A DNA stretch of 64,000 nt from Plotosus lineatus (taxonomy: Eukaryota > Chordata > Actinopteri > Siluriformes > Plotosidae): positions 8,105,282 to 8,169,281 of the forward strand of contig CM045745.1 in the NCBI GenBank assembly GCA_024760905.1, given 5' to 3'. Below are positions 61,080-64,000 of this stretch, piece after piece (positions within the stretch are counted from its first letter, which is position 1; the number at the start of each line of letters is the position of its first letter). A program made the position numbers and the translations under genes. The notes beneath the pieces were generated by a model. The model worked only from the letters and a program-made list of their open reading frames with translations, made no database searches and was not told where the DNA came from.

Positions 61080-61500
61080 CTATTTAGAATGTTAATCAAA
61101 ATTCTAACAGAGCTTCCTAAGTGGTTTCTGGCAGATATAAATGTAAACGTGAAGTCTGTGACCAGAACTGAGGAACGTTAGGAAGTGCTTGTCTGAATCT
61201 GGTTAAATGTTTGGCTATGTTTGCTCCAACCGAATAATCAGGCTGTGTTAGTCCACCTGCACAGAGCCCTGAACTCAGCTCCACTGGACACCTTTGGACT
61301 GAACTGGAAGGCCTCCTGGGTGCCAGGCCTCCTCATCTTACTAATGCTGCCGGAACGAGCACATAACCCGACATCCATGCTTCCAAATCTAGCGGGCGGC
61401 TGTCTCAGAAGAGCAGAAGTTATTATAACCTCTAAGTCTGGAATGCAGTGTTATAGTTGAACCTATAACCTTATCCATGAATCATATTGGACCTCATGGA
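61080..61500 (+). pseudogene. Tc1-like transposase C-terminal relic
   Basis: ALNSAPLDTFGLNWKASWV and CLRRAEVIITSKSG correspond to the DLNPIEHLWD-type motif and C-terminus of a Tc1 transposase. The catalytic glutamate motif has decayed. No ends visible. Confidence 0.65.
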
Positions 61501-62519
61501 TCCAAGAACTCATGAAGTGTAGAGTTTGGTTTATATTCCAAATACAGGGATCCCTCGCTATTTCGTGCTTCAATTCATGCAGTTTCAGTGCATCTCATTT
61601 TTTTTTTTTTGATATTCATCGAATTAAAGAATAAGGTAATTAAGGAAGAATAGGGGAAAAGTTCAGGAAAATGATACAAAAACAAGGCCAATTATGCAAA
61701 AAAAATAAATAAATAAAATAAAATAACAACAACAAAAAAAAAACCCCAAAACCTCCCATCAAAACTAGGTACAGTAGGCCCTCGAGATTCGCGGGGATTC
61801 AGTTCCTAGCCCTCCCGCGAATCGAGATAATCCGCGAGTTCTGTACCCGGAAGTAAAACCCCATGTATCACGTCACATGCGCGAATGAGCAGCCGGAAGT
61901 AAAATACTATGTATCTATTACATGCGTTAAAATCTGCTTCTTAAACGCATTCTATAGACAGTCTTACTCATTAATACAGTATTAATGTAGTAAAATATAG
62001 TAATGATTAAGAAAAACTTTTCAATTTTTACTCTTATTTTCATTGATAATAAAATATAAACATTATACAGCATATACTGTTGTAAATCACTCGTTTTAAA
62101 GTCTTTTTCAATTATTATTCCAGTACAGTACTTAAGTTAATTCTGAGAATGTTTGTGCGTGAGATTTTATGTTCTGTAGCATGTTTAACAAATGATACCA
62201 AAAGGATAAACTTTATCACGCTTCATGTCCTTTTACATTGAGCGAGATGGCGTTGCCTAGAGGGCAACGTCGCGGAGTTCTCAGAGTCAAATTGTTCCTT
62301 TGTTCGTTTTAATTTGTTTTATTTGTTTGTTCATGTTTTGCACTATGCTCGTCTATGATTGGTCGACCCTACTACAGCTATGAGCAGCTTCAGCTTCGGA
62401 CAACTAAGCTAGCAACAACTTCTATCGTGAGCTGCTATGCTATGCTATGCTATGGGAGCTCAATGCTAACAATAAGCCCAGGCGGAGTTCTCAGATTCCC
62501 CAGCGCTTGGTTAGCACTT

Positions 62520-62735
62520 CCGGCCATACTGCTTGTAAATGTTCAGTCCCTGCGAAACAAGATGGACGAGCTTCATGCTCAGATTGCAGCGCAGAGAGAT
62601 CTTCAGGACTGTGTTTCTGTGAAACATGGCTCGAGGAGAGTACACCCGATAAGGCGATTATACCAGCCGGCTACACAGCCTTCATCCCCTACAATCCCAA
62701 GCGCCGGAGTCGTCATTCGGCCCCTTCCCGTCTGA
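62520..62735 (+). pseudogene. Captured LINE endonuclease fragment
   Basis: LLVNVQSLRNKMDELHAQIA, then after a shift CFCETWLEESTPDKA and GYTAFIPYNPKRRSR. NVQSLRNK and FCETWL are N-terminal AP-endonuclease motifs (the asparagine and the ET glutamate). Only the first ~80 residues were captured. Confidence 0.75.
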
Positions 62736-62778
62736 GCTTCTTTGTTAGCTGCGATGCGGCTCGCATTGAGCTGCCTAC

Positions 62779-62838
62779 CATAGCATGTTAGCTCTGCTAA
62801 TAGCATGTTAGCTCTGCTAATAGCATGTTAGCTCTGCT
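62779..62838. repeat. 20-bp tandem repeat
   Basis: TAGCATGTTAGCTCTGCTAA repeated nearly three times. Confidence 0.9.
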
Positions 62839-63682
62839 TAGTTATACACGCCCGAAGATACTCCGATCTTATAGCTGTAGTAGAGTCGACCAGTTATAGA
62901 CGAGCATAGTGCAAAGAAACAAAACAACAAATTAAAACAAACAAAGAAGCAATTTGACTTTGAGAACTCCGCGACGTCGCCCTCTGGGCAGCGCCATCTT
63001 GGAGACGTCACTCCAAGTTCAATGTAAAAGAACATGAAGAGTACTGTAATAAAGTTTATCCTTTTGATATCGTTTGTTAAAAATGCTACAGAACATAAAA
63101 TCTCACACATAAACATGAACTTAGGTACTGTACTGGAATAATAATTGAAAAAGATTTTAATACAACAGTTCAGAGAAAATTTTCTTCAGAAGAGACATCC
63201 AGCGTTTTCTATCGCTTAGCCAGAGAAGACACACAGTGTTTGAGTGGTATCATAAAGCTTAACTGCTAATTAAAACAAACACAAAAAAAGAGGCGAATTG
63301 ACAACTTGTGCGCGAATGAGGAAAAAGGGGCGGGATATCAGCTCAACCAATTAGGAGAAAGGAGAACAGCCATTGGCTGAATTTGAATCACGTGCCGGTT
63401 GTTCGGCAGTCAGTGAATACTCCAACCGTGGGTGCAAAACCGCGAATAGTCAAGGGCATACTGTATATTTTTGTGAGGTGCGCATCTGAGTGTGTGCACG
63501 CGCGCATCTGTATGTGTGTATTTGTATCTTGTGCATTGTTTTTCAATGTTTAATTGTTAATCCAAGTATTTATAGTGTTGAATATATGTCAGTCGGGGGG
63601 GATATGATCCTACTTCGCGAAATTCGATGGTCGTTTGGGGATCTCGGTCCCAATTAACCTCGGAAAGTGAGGGAATCCTGTA

Positions 63683-64000
63683 TTCTATTAGATGAAAAAA
63701 TAGTGCCAGAGGTCATATTGTTGGTGCATTTTAATTAAAGAAGAGCCCTAATAAAACTACAAACATGATGAAAGCATGCTTTTTTTTTTTTTTTTTAAAG
63801 ACAGTTCGATGCGACATAATTTTGATAGTTCAGACACAGTGTCTTTTGAGATCATACCAAAGGACCCATAATTAATCCGCTGCTGATTCTTAACTGGCAT
63901 GTTGTATTATGAATGTGTTGGGGTGTTAAGTGAATTACATACCTTCGCCTAAAATTGTGTCATGTTTGATATCTATACTACATAATGGTACACTTTCTTT
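63683..64000. other. Unassigned end of window
   Basis: No gene or element recognised; T17 run at 63780-63797. Confidence 0.4.

Larger units (their letters stand above)
61772..63463. mobile_element. Fold-back DNA element, copy B, complete
   Basis: CAGTAGGCCCTCGAGATTCG left end and the inverse GCGAATAGTCAAGGGCATAC plus TG at right, flanked by TA. Internal arms about 62100-62390 and 62865-63160 are inverted. The centre carries a LINE endonuclease fragment in plus orientation. Confidence 0.87.
61546..63682. mobile_element. GGATCCCTC-family MITE interrupted by fold-back copy B
   Basis: CAGGGATCCCTCGCTATTTC at left and the inverse, AAAGTGAGGGAATCCTG, at right. Interrupted at 61772-63463; the intact order is seen at 60385-60420. 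Confidence 0.85.

Overview
The window is vertebrate nuclear DNA and almost certainly from a teleost fish. Three things point there: two spliced genes with the exon plan and domain sequence of teleost novel immune-type receptors (NITRs), a dense load of fish-type SINEs, and Tc1, hAT, Tigger/pogo and piggyBac-like DNA elements with many (CA)n, (AT)n, (GATA)n and (ATT)n tracts. I cannot name the species. There are no bacterial-type operons, CRISPR arrays or convincing free-standing RNA genes.

Protein-coding content is sparse. NITR-like gene 1 (14241-16577, + strand) and NITR-like gene 2 (26246-28188, + strand) each have four coding exons: a short leader, a V-type Ig domain with J-like end, a second V-like I-type Ig domain ending in a J-like FGxGT motif, and a transmembrane/tail exon. 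All introns are phase 1. The concatenated exons give 302 and 283 residues with no stop. Both transmembrane segments carry an arginine near the middle and neither tail has an ITIM, so both look like adaptor-dependent activating receptors. A third candidate gene (37817 to about 56996, + strand) has a 622-nt first exon coding for a coiled-coil, lysine-rich protein, an acidic second exon at 56292-56480 joined in frame across an intron of 17.9 kb, and a doubtful last exon near 56845-56996.

The rest is largely transposable elements, often nested. 1-14000: SINEs, a fold-back element with a captured LINE endonuclease fragment (1531-2560), a complete Tc1-like element with broken transposase (3572-4953), an hAT element with perfect 8-bp target duplication (6534-7384), and LINE fragments. 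16741-25879: two inverted piggyBac-like elements and a 3.6-kb dead LINE between the NITR genes; one piggyBac-like copy carries a Tigger-like insertion whose empty site is preserved in the other. 28200-37632: LINE and SINE debris, satellites and a 340-bp hAT element with perfect target duplication. 38439-56291 (the large intron) and 57000-64000: Tigger/pogo-like elements with TA duplications, a family with zinc-finger ORF remnants (43601-44886 and 49999-52210), a Tc1-like relic carrying two further insertions (45345-47600), a perfect palindrome containing a SINE head (43007-43267), a fold-back palindrome split by a SINE (54247-55236), and a second, complete copy of the fold-back element (61772-63463) whose centre lies in the opposite orientation to that in the first copy.

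The most biologically interesting items are the paired activating-type NITR genes with their repeat-laden introns, the fold-back element with an inverted centre, and a modular SINE family in which one tRNA-like head and core carries two different LINE-type tails. No computation or database search was run; assignments rest on reading translations, splice signals, terminal repeats and target duplications by eye.
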